From assembly GCF_000423545.1 (NCBI RefSeq), contig NZ_KE384033.1, positions 42,817-106,816 of the forward strand: a stretch of 64,000 nucleotides of DNA, given 5' to 3'. Positions within the stretch are counted from its first letter, which is position 1. Each line of letters starts with the position of its first letter. Below, piece after piece: positions 37,712-45,799 of this stretch. The translations under genes were made by a program, and so were the position numbers. This stretch comes from Metapseudomonas resinovorans DSM 21078. GTDB taxonomy: Bacteria; Pseudomonadota; Gammaproteobacteria; Pseudomonadales; Pseudomonadaceae. The notes under the pieces were generated by a model. The model searched no databases and was not told the DNA's origin. It saw nothing but the letters and a program-made list of their open reading frames with translations.

Positions 37712-38641
37712 ATGGACCGCCTGCTCAGCATCGAAGCCTTCGTCCGCGTCGCGGAAACCGGCAACTTCGCCAAGGCCGCCCAGCAACTGGGCGTGACCCG
37801 CTCGGTCATCAGCCATCGCATCCAGCAATTGGAGGAGTACATCAGCGCGCCGCTGTTCCACCGCAGCACCCGCCATGTGCGTTTGTCGGAGGTCGGGGAG
37901 ACCTACTACAAGGAATGCGCCGACATGGTAGCGACCTTCAACAGCCTGACCGAGCAGATGCGCGACCTGCGTGCCAAACCCACCGGCAAGCTGCGCATCC
38001 AGATGCTGCCGGGCTTTGCCATCGGCCACTTCGGCAGCCTGCTGGCGGAATTCACCGAGCTCTACCCGGACATCGAGGTCGACGTGATCGTCAACGACCG
38101 GGTGGTGGACCCGATCGAGGAAGGCTTCGACGTGGCCTTCCAGATGTTCCCGCCGTTGGCCGAGAGCCTGATCGAGCGCAAGCTGTTTTCCGTCCGCCGG
38201 CTGTTCTGCGCCTCCCCCGACTACCTGGAGCGCCACGGCGCGCCCGCCGTGCCCGCAGACCTCCAGGCACACAAGGTGGCGCTCTACGAGGGCTACCCGT
38301 CGCGCAACAAATGGGTGTTCAACGGCAATGAACAAGTGGAACTCAACCTCACCGGTCAGGTGCGCTCCAACTCCGTCCACCTGCTGCGCGATTACGCCAT
38401 CACCGGTACCTGCGTAGTCTGCCTGCCGACCCTGGTGGCCAGCGACGACCTGCTGGCCGGGCGGCTGGTCCCCGTGCTCACCGACTATTCGCTGACGGCC
38501 TTCAACTTTTCCGCCGTCTACCCGGCCACCCAACGCCGGGCGCTGAAGGTGCGCACCCTGATCGAGTTCCTGGTGGAGCGAATCAGCGATGAACCGGCGT
38601 GGGACCGGGCACTGTTGGAGCAGGGTTGGATCAAGGCATAA
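37712..38641 (+). CDS. LysR family regulator (downstream of the uptake operon)
   Basis: Regulator of 309 residues in the CrgA-like group. The HTH (about residues 1-60) is marked by NFAKAAQQLGVTRSVISHRI and the wing by PLFHRSTRHVRLSEVG. The effector domain follows. It lies 280 bases after the permease gene, across composite repeat R3, on the same strand. It may control the uptake operon, but the repeat makes co-transcription doubtful. The ATG at 37712 has only a weak ribosome binding site. Confidence 0.84.
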   Translation: MDRLLSIEAFVRVAETGNFAKAAQQLGVTRSVISHRIQQLEEYISAPLFHRSTRHVRLSEVGETYYKECADMVATFNSLTEQMRDLRAKPTGKLRIQMLPGFAIGHFGSLLAEFTELYPDIEVDVIVNDRVVDPIEEGFDVAFQMFPPLAESLIERKLFSVRRLFCASPDYLERHGAPAVPADLQAHKVALYEGYPSRNKWVFNGNEQVELNLTGQVRSNSVHLLRDYAITGTCVVCLPTLVASDDLLAGRLVPVLTDYSLTAFNFSAVYPATQRRALKVRTLIEFLVERISDEPAWDRALLEQGWIKA

Positions 38642-38678
38642 AGCCACAGGCACGGCAGGTGTCTGTCCCCGACTCCGG

Positions 38679-39182
38679 TCAGGCCCGCGCCTCTCGTTCG
38701 GTCCCCACGAAATGTTCGCGCGTACCGAACACCCAATCAAACCACGGCTTGGTTACGCACCAGTTGGCCTGCGGGTTGGGACCCATATGGTGGTCGTAGT
38801 GCCAGGGCAGGTGCCGGCGGGCCCAGTCGGGGTTGTCGTGGGCCTTCTTGTGAGTGAAGTAGTAGTTGCCGGCGCAGTACCAGAGCGTCAGGCACAGCCA
38901 GGGCGCCCAGAGGATCAGGGGCGCCACCAGGGCGCTGGCAGCGATCAGTGCCCAGGCTTCCTTGCCCTGCGCATGCCAGCCCAGCGGAGGGCGGCGGTAG
39001 CAGGGGTCGTAGAAGTCGTGCTGGCGGGCATTGCGGTGGTGTTCGTGGAAATGGAAGCTCCAGAAAGTACCGCGCTTGCGGCCCATGCCGTGCAGCACGA
39101 TGCGGTGGAACCACCATTCGGTGAAATTGCCGAGCAGCAGGCCGGCGGAGATGCTGATCAGCGCTTCGAGGTGCCAGGGCAT
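38679..39182 (-). CDS. fatty acid hydroxylase/sterol desaturase family membrane protein
   Basis: Di-iron membrane enzyme of 167 residues. Histidine clusters are in WWFHRIVLHGMG, HFHEHHRNARQH, THKKAH and HYDHHMG, the full set of the superfamily. Two or three transmembrane segments (residues 5-25 and about 80-110) frame them. Members hydroxylate lipids, carotenoids or sterol-like compounds. It is short compared with typical members (over 200 residues) but looks complete. It converges with the LysR gene and shares no operon. Confidence 0.8.
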   Translation of the reverse strand: MPWHLEALISISAGLLLGNFTEWWFHRIVLHGMGRKRGTFWSFHFHEHHRNARQHDFYDPCYRRPPLGWHAQGKEAWALIAASALVAPLILWAPWLCLTLWYCAGNYYFTHKKAHDNPDWARRHLPWHYDHHMGPNPQANWCVTKPWFDWVFGTREHFVGTEREARA

Positions 39183-39474
39183 TTTCTTCTCCTTGTTGTT
39201 GTCCCATGGAACCCGGAACAGGACAGCTCTCCGGGCTACGGAACCAAGGTTCGCGCGGGTGTACGAAGGGAACAGCCTGACTTTCGATTAGCGTCGACGC
39301 AGGGCAAGCAGGACCCGCGTCGACACTATCGTTCAGAGCAAAGGAACGCGTCCCGACAGCCATGCTGAGGGACAAGCCTCGCAGGTGGGTGCTGAGCCTG
39401 CGAAGCCCAAGATTTCCCGGTACCGTGGCCAGTGCTGTCGGGTTTCGTCGAACTCGCTCCAACCTATGATTCGT

Positions 39475-41052
39475 TTACTGCGCAGCCACCTCGGGCAGTA
39501 CCGGTACGTAGTCCAGCTGCAGGCGCTCGCTGCTCCAGGCGCGGACCTGGTTGGTCAGCTCCAGGTCGTTGTTCAGCTTGCGGCCGTAGGAGGGGATGAT
39601 TTCCTTCAGGCGAGCCTGCCATTCCGGCGTCTGCACCTTGTCCTTGAAGGTCTTCTCCAGCACGGTGAGCATGATCGGCGCCGCGGTGGAGGCGCCCGGC
39701 GAGGCGCCCAGCAGGGCGGCGATGCTGCCGTCGGCGGAGCTGACGACTTCGGTACCGAACTGCAGGACGCCGCCTTTCTCGGCGTCCTTCTTGATCACCT
39801 GCACGCGCTGGCCGGCGGTCAGCAGTTCCCAGTCTTCGTCCTTCGCCTGCGGGAAGTATTCACGCAGCTCGTGCATGCGGTCGGCCTGGCTGAGCATCAG
39901 CTGGCCCATGAGGTAGGTGCTGAGCGGTAGGTTGTCCAGGCCGGCATTGGTCATCGGGCCGATGTTGTCGGTGGTCAGGGCGCTGAACATGTCCAGCAGC
40001 GAGCCGTTCTTCAGGAACTTGGTGGAGAAGGTGGCGAAGGGCCCGAACAGCAGCACCTTCTGGCCATCGATCACGCGGGTGTCCAGGTGCGGCACGGACA
40101 TCGGTGGCGAGCCGACCGAGGCCTTGCCATAGAGCTTGGCCTGGTGCTGGGCGACGACCTCGGGGTTGCGGGTAACCAGGAACTGGCCGCCCACCGGGAA
40201 GCCGGCATAGCCTTCGGCTTCCGGGATGCCGGACTTCTGCAGCAGCTTGAGGGCGCCACCGCCAGCGCCGATGAAGACGAATCTGGCCTTGACGCTGGTT
40301 TGCGCCTCGTTGTTGCCGAGGTCGGCCGCGGTAACGGTCCAGGTGCCGTCATCGTTGCGCTTGATGTCGCGTACTTCGTGCTTGAGGTTCAGCTTGACCT
40401 TGTCGCTTTGGGTCAGGGAGCCGATCAGCTGGCGGGTGATCTCACCGAAGTTCACGTCGGTGCCGATGGCCATGCGGGTGGCGGCGACCTTCTGGTCGGC
40501 TGGGCGGCCTTCCATCGCCAGGGGTACCCACTGTTTGATCTGATCGAAGTCTTCGGAGTACTCCATGCCACGGAACAGCGAGCTGTGCTGCAGGGCGGCG
40601 TGGCGCTTCTTGAGGAAGGCGATGTTGTCATCACCCCAGACGAAGCTCATGTGCGGCACGCCGTTGATGAAGGACTTCGGGTTGCTCAGCACGTTGCGTT
40701 CGACCTGGTAGGCCCAGAACTGCTTGGAGATCTCGAAGGATTCGTTGATCGCCACGGCCTTGCTGATGTCGATGCCGCCGTCTGCGGTTTCCGGCGTGTA
40801 GTTCAGCTCGCAGAAGGCGGAGTGGCCGGTGCCTGCGTTGTTCCAGGGGTTGGAGCTTTCCGCCGCGACCTGGTCCAGGCGCTCGTAGATGTCGATGGTC
40901 CAGCCCGGCTCCAGTTCGTGGAGATAGGTGCCGAGGCTGGCACTCATGATGCCGGCGCCGATCAGCAGCACGTCGACGGACTTCTCCGGCTCGGGTTGCT
41001 TGGCACAGCCGAGCACCGTGAGGCACAGGAGTCCTAGGAGGAGTTTTTTCAT
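39475..41052 (-). CDS. mqo: malate:quinone oxidoreductase with lipoprotein-type signal
   Basis: FAD-dependent, membrane-bound malate dehydrogenase of 525 residues that passes electrons to quinone, an alternative to NAD-dependent Mdh. [20 protein letters not shown] carries the FAD fold near residue 32, followed by the conserved [17 protein letters not shown]. The first 18 residues ([18 protein letters not shown]) form a lipoprotein signal with Cys16, which most Mqo proteins lack. The ATG at 41052 is used because the signal begins there; a longer frame upstream has no support. It is monocistronic. Confidence 0.92.
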   Translation of the reverse strand: MKKLLLGLLCLTVLGCAKQPEPEKSVDVLLIGAGIMSASLGTYLHELEPGWTIDIYERLDQVAAESSNPWNNAGTGHSAFCELNYTPETADGGIDISKAVAINESFEISKQFWAYQVERNVLSNPKSFINGVPHMSFVWGDDNIAFLKKRHAALQHSSLFRGMEYSEDFDQIKQWVPLAMEGRPADQKVAATRMAIGTDVNFGEITRQLIGSLTQSDKVKLNLKHEVRDIKRNDDGTWTVTAADLGNNEAQTSVKARFVFIGAGGGALKLLQKSGIPEAEGYAGFPVGGQFLVTRNPEVVAQHQAKLYGKASVGSPPMSVPHLDTRVIDGQKVLLFGPFATFSTKFLKNGSLLDMFSALTTDNIGPMTNAGLDNLPLSTYLMGQLMLSQADRMHELREYFPQAKDEDWELLTAGQRVQVIKKDAEKGGVLQFGTEVVSSADGSIAALLGASPGASTAAPIMLTVLEKTFKDKVQTPEWQARLKEIIPSYGRKLNNDLELTNQVRAWSSERLQLDYVPVLPEVAAQ

Positions 41053-41231
41053 GGGACTGTCCCTTTCTGTTTCTCGAAAGGGGCGGTGCGCAGGCAAATG
41101 TCGTGCCGGAATCGGGGGATGGCCCTGAATCGTTTCACTTGGCGGGATTCAAGGGCCTGGAAGCACGCGAGTGTGGCGGGAATCCGCCCTTTTGGGGGCG
41201 GTGAGGGTGCCGGGCGGGCGGTTTTCCGCCC

Positions 41232-42659
41232 TCAGCCCTTCTTGTGCAGCCAACTGAGAAAGCCGCCTTTCCTGATTGCCTGGGGCTTCTGCAACAGCAG
41301 GTTGCGACTGGCCTGCTCACGGAAGGAGCGTAGACGGGTGAGGGCGGCACGGACTTCGATGCGCTCCTCCAGGCAGCTACGGATTGCGTCCCGCTCGACG
41401 CGGTAGAGCACGCAGGAGGTGAGCGCGGTGAATCGCGCCTGGGACGGTGCATCGTTGGCGATGCCTTCTTCGCCGAGAATTTCGCCCGGCCCCATGCGGC
41501 CGGCCTCGATCATGCCGGCGCCGTCGGGTACCGCCGCCGAGATGACGCCGGTGCCGATCACCAGCAGGCCATCGGAAACCTCGCCGACATCCAGCACCAC
41601 CTGGCCGGCGGAGAAGGCCAGGGGCGCCATGACCTGGCTGAGTTCGTCTTTCTCCTCGCTGCTCAGGGCACGGAAAATCTTCACGTCCTCCAGCAGTAGA
41701 CGCGGCCGCGACCAGGGCTGGGGCACGCTATCGCTGCTGAAGGCTATGCCGGCGGCTTCGAGATGGCGGTGCGCCAGGTCGTACATCAGGTTGCGGACTT
41801 CGGTCTTGTTCTCGCCGGTACGGATGAAGCCGCTGGCTTCGTACTCCACGGACTCCAGGTCCGAGCCCTTGATCGCGACCTTGGGCTTGGGGCTGGTGAG
41901 CAGCACGCTGATGCCCTGCACCGTCTTTTCCAGGGCATCCAGCACCCGGCGCGGTCGCACCTGGGTGGGGACCCTGAGGCTGATGGACACGCCCGTCAGC
42001 TCATAGGGGCGGCTGAAGTTGTGGACCTTGGTCTTGGCCGCAACCGAGTTCGGAATCACCACCGTGCTGCCCTGGCTGGTGAGCAGGTGGGTGGCGCGCC
42101 AGTCGATTTCCACCACCTTGCCTTCGGTACCGTCGATGGAAATCCAGTCATCCAGTTGGTAAGGCTTGGTGGTGTTCAGGACGATGCCGGAGAACACATC
42201 GCTCAGGGTGCTCTGCAGGGCCAGGCCGATGACGATGGCCATGACCCCGGAGGTGGCCAGCAGGCCTTTCACCGGCAACTGCATCACATAGGCCGCCGCC
42301 GCCACCACCGCCACCAGGAAGATCACCGCGCCCAGCAGGTCCTGCAGCAGTCGCCCGGCATGGCCGATACGCGGCATCAGCAGGCCCAGCACCACGGTCA
42401 AGGTGCGAGCGCAGAACAGCCACCAGACGATTTCCAGGGCAGTGGCCACCAGGTTGAGTGTGGTGTCCGTCCAGGGCGGCGGCTGCAGTGGGTTCAACCC
42501 GGCATCGATGATCAGGGCGCTGAACAGCAGGAAGAGCACGACGCGGCAGAGCACCCGCCAGGTGCGTTGCTCGACGGGAATGCTGCGCCAGACCAGCAGG
42601 TCGAGCAGCAACAGGGCGACGCCGAAAACCAGCGGGTGGTTCTGAATGAATGCGAGCAT
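41232..42659 (-). CDS. MscS-type mechanosensitive channel fused to a cyclic-nucleotide-binding domain
   Basis: Protein of 475 residues. Hydrophobic segments lie in about residues 8-150, followed by the MscS pore and beta domain (VMAIVIGLALQSTLSDVFSG near residue 140, IDGTEGKVVEIDWRATHLLT near 175). A C-terminal cNMP-binding domain covers about residues 325-445, with VLDVGEVSDGLLVIGTG and MGPGEILGEEG. Such fusions are gated or modulated by cAMP or by tension. It is transcribed alone. A small GGGCGG/CCGCCC hairpin without U-tract follows the stop at 41216-41231. Confidence 0.88.
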   Translation of the reverse strand: MLAFIQNHPLVFGVALLLLDLLVWRSIPVEQRTWRVLCRVVLFLLFSALIIDAGLNPLQPPPWTDTTLNLVATALEIVWWLFCARTLTVVLGLLMPRIGHAGRLLQDLLGAVIFLVAVVAAAAYVMQLPVKGLLATSGVMAIVIGLALQSTLSDVFSGIVLNTTKPYQLDDWISIDGTEGKVVEIDWRATHLLTSQGSTVVIPNSVAAKTKVHNFSRPYELTGVSISLRVPTQVRPRRVLDALEKTVQGISVLLTSPKPKVAIKGSDLESVEYEASGFIRTGENKTEVRNLMYDLAHRHLEAAGIAFSSDSVPQPWSRPRLLLEDVKIFRALSSEEKDELSQVMAPLAFSAGQVVLDVGEVSDGLLVIGTGVISAAVPDGAGMIEAGRMGPGEILGEEGIANDAPSQARFTALTSCVLYRVERDAIRSCLEERIEVRAALTRLRSFREQASRNLLLQKPQAIRKGGFLSWLHKKG

Positions 42660-42691
42660 GAAATCCCTTCCGCGAGTGAGTGCGCATCACG

Positions 42692-43274
42692 TTAGCAGAG
42701 CTCACCATCAGGCTGAATTGTCCTGTGGGGACGATTCAATTGGCTGGGGCTGCATTCCGTGCTGTAGGCAGCTGCATTGCCCGTAGGAGCTGGCTGGCCA
42801 GCGAATGGCGGCGTTTCGCTGGCCAGCCAGCTCCTACTCTGTTTGTTCCGGCGCTCTTCGATGGCGAACGGCACGAACCCGAGCTTCGGATACAGCAGCA
42901 GGCCCGCCACGTTGTCATTGAAGCAGGACAGGGTCACCTGTGCGGCCTGGTGTTTGTCCCGGGCGATGCGCAGCATCTCGCCGATCGACTGCCCGGCGAC
43001 GCCCGCGCCGCGGGCCCTCGGGATCGACGATGAGATTGCCGAGGGTGCAGGTGCCGTGGGCTTCCCACCGGTAGAAGTTGGCGAAACCCAGTACCTGGCC
43101 GTCTCGCTCGATCACTGTCGAATCGCAGCGTTGGGCAATGGAGTCGCGCAGTTGCTCATGAGTCAGCGGCCAGCTGGCCGCCGGGAAAAAGAAAAACAGC
43201 TCCTCGGGATTACCGGCAAAACCGCAGATCCGTGGAATATCCCGATCCTGCACGGGGCGAAAAGTGAAGCTCAT
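42692..43274 (-). pseudogene. frameshifted GNAT acetyltransferase with 3' end replaced by a repeat
   Basis: From the ATG at 43274 (AGGAG 8-12 bases upstream) the frame reads MSFTFRPVQDRDIPRICGF and on to LGNLIVDPE, a normal GNAT start. At about 43014-43020 one extra G (GAGGGCC instead of GAGGCC on the minus strand) shifts the frame. The other frame then continues correctly as ARGAGVAGQSIGEMLRIAR to LGFVPFAIEERR. After that codon the reading enters REPIN copy R4 (from 42837) and ends in repeat sequence, so the native C-terminus is also lost. A single-base sequencing error could explain the frameshift but not the repeat fusion. Confidence 0.75.
42724..42837. repeat. composite palindromic repeat, half copy R4
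   Basis: The REPIN core is 42783-42837 (GTAGGAGCTGGCTGGCCAGC arms). Only the left flank (GATTCAATTGGCTGGGGCTG to AGCTGCATTGCC) is present. The right flank is missing, and the core abuts the broken GNAT gene. Confidence 0.75.
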
Positions 43275-43323
43275 GTCCTGTCTCCTGACCCTGAAAATCC
43301 ATGGCGTGCGCCCGGCCCCGGTT

Positions 43324-43950
43324 TCAGCGATTGGCCACCAGATGGGCGCCGAACAGCAGGTAGCAACTGCCGGCAAAGCGGTCCAGCCATTTGCGCGAAC
43401 GACTATAGACGGCAGTCATGCGGTTGCTGGCGAAGAACAGCGCGACGCAGCAGTACCAGGTGAACGACAGCGAGGCCATGGTGAGCACGGCCAGGCCCAG
43501 CAGCAACGGCGGTGGTGACGCCGGCATCGAGGTGGCGAAGATGGTGGCGACGAACAGCGCCGACTTGGGGTTGGTCATGTTGCCGAGAAAGCCCAGGCGA
43601 TAGGCCGAGAACAGGCTGCGGCCCGACTCACCAGGCAAACCGTTGCCCGCCCCGGTCGGCGCCGGCTTGCGCCTGAACTGCTTCAGGCCCAGGTAGATCA
43701 GGTAGCAGCCACCGGCGATCTTGAAGGCCAGTTACAGGGCCGGGGCGGCGCTGAACAGCGACTTGATCCCCAGGCCGCCGGCCAGCCCCCAGAGCACCGT
43801 GCCGGTGGCGACACCCAGCGCGGCGATCATGCCATGGCGACGCGAACAGCTGGCGGCCAATTGCGCCGTGGTAAAGAAGTTCGGCCCCGGCGTGACCACG
43901 ACCACGGTCCAGAGCAGCGCCAGCGACAGCAGCGGGCCGGCATACAGCAA
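43324..43950 (-). pseudogene. LysE/RhtB family exporter with an in-frame stop
   Basis: About 209 codons in one frame encode a LysE-type amino acid exporter: LWTVVVVTPGPNFFTTAQL near the start, and LGFLGNMTNPKSALFVATIF near residue 115. The stretch is interrupted by one TAA at 43732-43734, where relatives have an aromatic residue (context SAAPAL-stop-LAFKIAGG). No ATG is available at the 5' end (TTG at 43950), so the start may be damaged too. The 3' half has no start of its own that would restore function. Confidence 0.78.
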
Positions 43951-44003
43951 ATGTTCGAGCGCTATGACACAGACCGCCTTTATCGCGTTAAGGGAGGCCG
44001 ACG

Positions 44004-44216
44004 CTACTCCACCTCGGGCTCATGGATCAACAGGTCGCCCGGCTGACACTCCAGGTATTGGCAGATCGCGTCCAGGGTCGCGAGCCGCAGGCCCTTGACC
44101 TTGCCCTGCTTGAGCAGGGACAGGTTGGCCTCGGTGATGCCGATCGCCGCCGCGAGGTCCTTGGATTTGACCTTGCGTCGGGCCAGCATCACGTCCAGTT
44201 GAATGACAATTGACAT
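44004..44216 (-). CDS. small Xre-family HTH regulator
   Basis: DNA-binding protein of 70 residues consisting of a single Cro/CI-type helix-turn-helix (VKSKDLAAAIGITEANLSLL near residues 16-35, GLRLATLDAICQYL behind it), of the YozG-like group. It starts 8 bases after the DUF2975 gene in the same operon; this pairing is common in many bacteria. It probably autoregulates through the AT-rich inverted repeat at 44825-44847. Confidence 0.84.
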   Translation of the reverse strand: MSIVIQLDVMLARRKVKSKDLAAAIGITEANLSLLKQGKVKGLRLATLDAICQYLECQPGDLLIHEPEVE

Positions 44217-44223
44217 ACTGATC

Positions 44224-44781
44224 TCACACGAAGGCGCGGTTTTCCGAAGCCACTTCACTGGCCTGCCAGAGGATACGCGCGATGATGGAAATACACGCAG
44301 CCAAAAACAGCGCGACAAAGGTCGGGGCGGTGATGCTGAGACTGATCAGGCGCTCGCCCACCGGCGCGTTCAGGGTGACCCAGATGCTGAGTAGCGGCTC
44401 GCAGAGAAAGTCCAGCAACACCCACAACGCCACGCCCCGCCCGACCTTGCCCAAATGCACCGCCGCCGCGCTGGAAAAGTACTCGCCGCGGGCATAGCTC
44501 TGGAACAACTGGCGCAGATGGCTCAAGCCAAAGGCCAGCGCCAGCAGGGGGATGCTCGACAGCAGAATGCCGCCCAGGGTTTGCCACCAGGGAAAGACAG
44601 CACCGGCAGCCAGATGGCTCGACAGGCTATTGCTCAGGCCAAAACCGAACCCGTAGCCACTTTCCGCGCTCAACTGCGGAAACAGCCACAGCGCCGCGTT
44701 GAGCAGCAACATGGCAATGATCAATAACAGGGTGACAGCCGACATGCGCTGGCTGAACCGGGCAATATCTTGGGACGTCAT
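44224..44781 (-). CDS. DUF2975 membrane protein
   Basis: Inner-membrane protein of 185 residues with four hydrophobic segments (about residues 14-36, 60-83, 105-125 and 145-170). It belongs to the DUF2975 family, whose genes are usually followed by a small HTH gene as here. The ATG at 44781 is favoured by GGAG 9 bases upstream; an ATG at 44817 would add 12 residues. The function is unknown. Confidence 0.8.
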   Translation of the reverse strand: MTSQDIARFSQRMSAVTLLLIIAMLLLNAALWLFPQLSAESGYGFGFGLSNSLSSHLAAGAVFPWWQTLGGILLSSIPLLALAFGLSHLRQLFQSYARGEYFSSAAAVHLGKVGRGVALWVLLDFLCEPLLSIWVTLNAPVGERLISLSITAPTFVALFLAACISIIARILWQASEVASENRAFV

Positions 44782-44824
44782 GGGAAGGCTCCAGAGGAAG
44801 GAATGTGGAGAAATCATAAAGAAC

Positions 44825-44847
44825 TAATTATCGTAAAACAATAATTA
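44825..44847. promoter_or_regulatory. AT-rich inverted repeat, candidate HTH operator
   Basis: TAATTATCG, 5-base centre TAAAA, CAATAATTA: 9-bp arms with one mismatch, in an AT-rich stretch 44 bases upstream of the DUF2975 start. It is well placed for autoregulation by the HTH protein of the operon. It could also overlap the promoter of the divergent DUF190 gene. Confidence 0.5.
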
Positions 44848-44934
44848 ATTTCTGCGTTTCGATCATTTAATTCATAAGCCCAGCAATACCCCCGGGGCTA
44901 TGCTGAAAGCAATGGAGGCCATTGGAGAACGCTC

Positions 44935-45276
44935 ATGAACGGTTTCCTGGTGATTTTCTTCACCCAGCAAAATCGCCGCTATCACGGCAAGATGGTCGGT
45001 GACTGGCTCGTCGACCTGGCCAACGAGCTGGGCCTGCGCGGCGCGACCATGAGCACCGCCATCGAAGGTTTCGGCCACACCGGCCGGCTGCACTCCGCAC
45101 ACTTTTTCGAACTCGCCGACCAACCCATCGAGGTCCGCCTGGCACTCACCGAAGAGGAGTCAGCCCGGCTGTTCGAACGCCTGGAGGACGAGGACATTGC
45201 GCTGTTCTATATCAAGACGCAGATCGAGTTCGGCACCCTTGGCAAAGAGGCCAAGAAAGCGGACGCGGGCGGATGA
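44935..45276 (+). CDS. DUF190 protein (second paralogue)
   Basis: Protein of 113 residues, closely similar to the one at 30207 (TQQNRRYHGKMVGDW, AIEGFGHTGRLHS, FFELADQP shared with small changes). It is predicted to take a PII-like fold. It is divergent from the DUF2975/HTH operon and shares its AT-rich intergenic region. No transporter gene is adjacent. Confidence 0.8.
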   Translation: MNGFLVIFFTQQNRRYHGKMVGDWLVDLANELGLRGATMSTAIEGFGHTGRLHSAHFFELADQPIEVRLALTEEESARLFERLEDEDIALFYIKTQIEFGTLGKEAKKADAGG

Positions 45277-45343
45277 CGCGCTGAAGACAGTCGCACGCGC
45301 CTGGGTTACCGTACGGGCCTGACGTTGTGTCGAGGACAGCTCC

Positions 45344-45445
45344 ATGGGCAAGCCCGCCCCCCGTAAAGACTGGGTCCACCGCGCGCCTCCCACGCGGCCG
45401 GCAGCGTCCTCTGGAATCAACTGGTCGGTCTTGTCGGCCAGGTAG
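45344..45445 (+). other. possible stub of a truncated gene
   Basis: An ATG at 45344 with GAGGA 7 bases upstream opens a 33-codon frame (MGKPAPRKDWVHRAPP and on) that runs into the opposite-strand remnant of the GST gene. It may be the start of a gene whose remainder was deleted together with the GST 3' half. The evidence is only the ribosome binding site and the position at the break. Confidence 0.25.
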
Positions 45446-45729
45446 ATGAGGATGGCGCCAGACTCGAACAGTGGCAGCGGACGACCATCCGGGCCGTTGG
45501 GGTCGATGATGGCGGGAATCTTGTTGTTCGGATTGAGGGAGAGGAACTCCGGCGACATCTGGTCGTTGCGCTCGAAGCTCACCAGGTGCGGCTCGTAGGG
45601 CAGGCCGGTCTCCTCCAGCATGATCGAGACCTTGACGCCATTGGGCGTCGGCAGGGACTAAAGCTGCAGCCGGTCCGGCTGGGTCGCGGGCCACTTGCGA
45701 GCGATGGGGAAAGCCGACAGTTCACGCAT
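45395..45729 (-). pseudogene. glutathione S-transferase remnant (nonsense codon and 3' deletion)
   Basis: From the ATG at 45729 the frame reads MRELSAFPIARKW and, after a TAG at 45658-45660, SLPTPNGVKVSIMLEETGLP to LFESGAILIYLADKT, the thioredoxin-like N-terminal domain of a YfcG/Ure2p-type GST. The TAG stands where relatives have Tyr (LQLYSLPTPNG). Homology stops after LIPEDAAGR near 45395; the whole helical C-terminal domain is missing. Expression of a functional enzyme is not possible. Confidence 0.78.
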
Positions 45730-45799
45730 GGGGACTTCCTGTTCGAGATTGAAGGGCGAATGGGCAACCTTACCTGTCGACTGCCGAAGAGTGGAAGGC

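Noticed and set aside
38737..39462. 241-codon minus-strand frame overlapping the fatty-acid-hydroxylase-type gene
   Set aside because: The histidine clusters are in the other frame (38679-39182). This frame is Pro/Arg/Ala-rich without motifs, and the region 39183-39474 shows no ribosome binding site for it.
41216..41231. GGGCGG/CCGCCC hairpin after the MscS gene as a Rho-independent terminator
   Set aside because: The stem is only 6 bp and no U-tract follows on the minus strand, so it is mentioned only within the gene entry.
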